Below, in pieces: positions 63,119-64,000 of a stretch of 64,000 nt of DNA. The stretch is from NCBI GenBank assembly GCA_963663285.2, contig CAXXNI010000002.1:1612001-1676000 (forward strand), given 5' to 3'. The stretch comes from CAXXOK01 sp963663285 (GTDB taxonomy: Bacteria; Bacillota; Clostridia; Christensenellales; Aristaeellaceae). The position numbers and the translations under genes are program-made. The notes beneath the pieces were generated by a model that had not been told where the DNA came from, did not search any database, and saw nothing but the letters and a program-made list of their open reading frames with translations. The first letter of the stretch is position 1, and each line of letters starts with the position of its first letter.

Positions 63119-63260
63119 CAACGGCGCCTCCAACGCAGACCCTGTCGCGAGCCCGATTCATCCACGCATAATTTGTATTACGATAGCACGGCCGGGGCGC
63201 GAATGTCAACTTTCATTTGCTTTTGCGCATAGCTTTGCCTCTGCTCTGCACATCATGATA

Positions 63261-63290
63261 GTGACAAATCCGCGTGCATTATGCTATAAT
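63261..63290 (+). promoter_or_regulatory. promoter of the right-edge membrane protein gene
   Basis: GTGACA (63261-63266) and TATAAT (63285-63290), 18-bp spacer. Confidence 0.5.
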
Positions 63291-63328
63291 TCTATTTTGG
63301 GAATATATTGTAGAAAGGGGCTGTGCGG

Positions 63329-64000
63329 ATGGAGCAAGCAACGATGGTTTCGCCCACCGGAAAGGCCCGGTTCTATGTAAAAATATTAGCTATTTGCAGC
63401 GCTTTGCTGCTGTTTTTCGGTACGCTGCCGCTATATGCCGTTTCCCTGTATAATCACCCTTATTATGATGATTATGGTTTCTCCAGCGCCGTACACGACG
63501 TTTGGGTGCAAACCCATAGCTTTCAGGAGGCATTTTCCGCCGCCGTTTCCAGCACAAAGGACGTGCGAAACAACTGGCAAGGCACCTATACCGGCACATT
63601 TTTAAGCAATCTGCAGCCCGGTGTTTTCTCGGAAAACCTGTACTGGGTTACTACATTTTTCCTGTTATCGGCTTTCTTAGCCTGCTTTGGGTTTTTCATC
63701 ACAACTGTATCCCGCCATTTTCTGCACATTGGCAAAGCGGAAACGGTCATTTTGGTGTGCCTTTCCCTGTTTTTAATGACACAGTTTTTACCGGATGCCA
63801 GCGAGGCTTTTTTCTGGTTTAACGGCGGCGTTGGGAATACATTTATTTATTCCCTGCTGGCGCTAAGCCTTGCTTTAACGATCCGGTTTTGGCATGCCAA
63901 GCAGGGCTCGCCGGGGTTGATACTGGCGCTTGCGGCATTGACAACTCTGCTGGGCGGCGGCAGTTATGGCGGCGGCCTGTTCGGGTTGCTGATTTTCATT
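63329..64000 (+). CDS. polytopic membrane protein, DUF6056/glycosyltransferase-like (3' end cut by window)
   Basis: The open frame from ATG 63329 (after GAAAGGGG) runs off the right edge, 224 residues visible. One N-terminal membrane helix (about 17-42) is followed by an outer loop with YYDDYGF and NNWQGTYTGTFL, then at least four more hydrophobic segments. The acidic YYDDY motif after the first helix is typical of membrane glycosyltransferase-like proteins such as the DUF6056 group; this is family resemblance only. It may take part in surface glycan synthesis or modification. Confidence 0.6.
   Translation, partial: MEQATMVSPTGKARFYVKILAICSALLLFFGTLPLYAVSLYNHPYYDDYGFSSAVHDVWVQTHSFQEAFSAAVSSTKDVRNNWQGTYTGTFLSNLQPGVFSENLYWVTTFFLLSAFLACFGFFITTVSRHFLHIGKAETVILVCLSLFLMTQFLPDASEAFFWFNGGVGNTFIYSLLALSLALTIRFWHAKQGSPGLILALAALTTLLGGGSYGGGLFGLLIFI

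Noticed and set aside
1..64000. CRISPR array, tRNA/rRNA genes, insertion sequences, prophage
   Set aside because: No regularly spaced repeats, cloverleaf-like sequences with T-loop motif, transposase or integrase genes were found on either strand.

Overview
The window reads as a chromosomal segment of a low-oxygen Firmicute of the class Clostridia. The IspH-ribosomal protein S1 fusion, the cytidylate kinase-PlsC fusion beside it, a HutP-family gene in the same operon, strong AGGAGG-type ribosome binding sites, and a sodium-pumping decarboxylase cluster all point that way. I cannot name a genus. Base composition is roughly balanced and no rRNA, tRNA, CRISPR array, insertion sequence or prophage was recognised. 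Both ends are cut: a carboxylesterase-like gene enters at the left edge and a polytopic membrane protein runs off the right edge.

Layout. 1-7.2 kb: esterase fragment, TIM-barrel sugar isomerase, a CapA-like protein that seems to have lost its catalytic residues, a phasin-UbiB pair, and YchF with an ATP-grasp protein. 7.3-8.4 kb: a consensus promoter and a strongly structured ~210-nt RNA leading into a methyltransferase. 8.6-13.4 kb: a sugar-acid/glycerol-1-phosphate block (AraM, UxaC, UxaA) in which all three genes are frameshifted, six indels in total. 13.7-18.6 kb: an orphan MsmK/UgpC-type ATPase, beta-phosphoglucomutase and the TldD/PmbA peptidase pair. 19-22 kb: thioredoxin, a BTAD regulator with a degenerate GGDEF-like tail, and two small membrane proteins. 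22-29 kb: an iron alcohol dehydrogenase and a five-gene biotin carboxyltransferase/Na+ pump operon holding both a 12S-type and a 5S-type carboxyltransferase. 29-36 kb: purC-capE-acetyltransferase, then hutP-cmk/plsC-ispH/rpsA, then an independent ~220-nt structured RNA with its own promoter and terminator. 36-43 kb: rfbA, a PhzF-like protein, and ppk-cysE-cysS-comEA. 43-51 kb: a cell-surface polysaccharide operon (initiating phosphoglycosyltransferase, epimerase, four glycosyltransferases, UDP-GlcNAc 2-epimerase) without flippase or polymerase. 51-59.7 kb: a complete, overlapping histidine operon hisZGDCBHAF-IE-K behind a promoter that overlaps a large inverted repeat. 59.7-64 kb: a DMT exporter, a secreted CotH-kinase protein and a membrane protein.

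How it works together. Most of the window is housekeeping (histidine, cysteine, purine, isoprenoid, phospholipid, protein quality control). The cell envelope is served by the polysaccharide operon plus the unlinked nucleotide-sugar enzymes rfbA and capE. The carboxyltransferase operon couples decarboxylation to sodium export. The most unusual items are the two structured RNAs (7346-7555 and 35941-36164), the decaying sugar-acid block, the CapA pseudoenzyme and the operator-like repeat on the his promoter.
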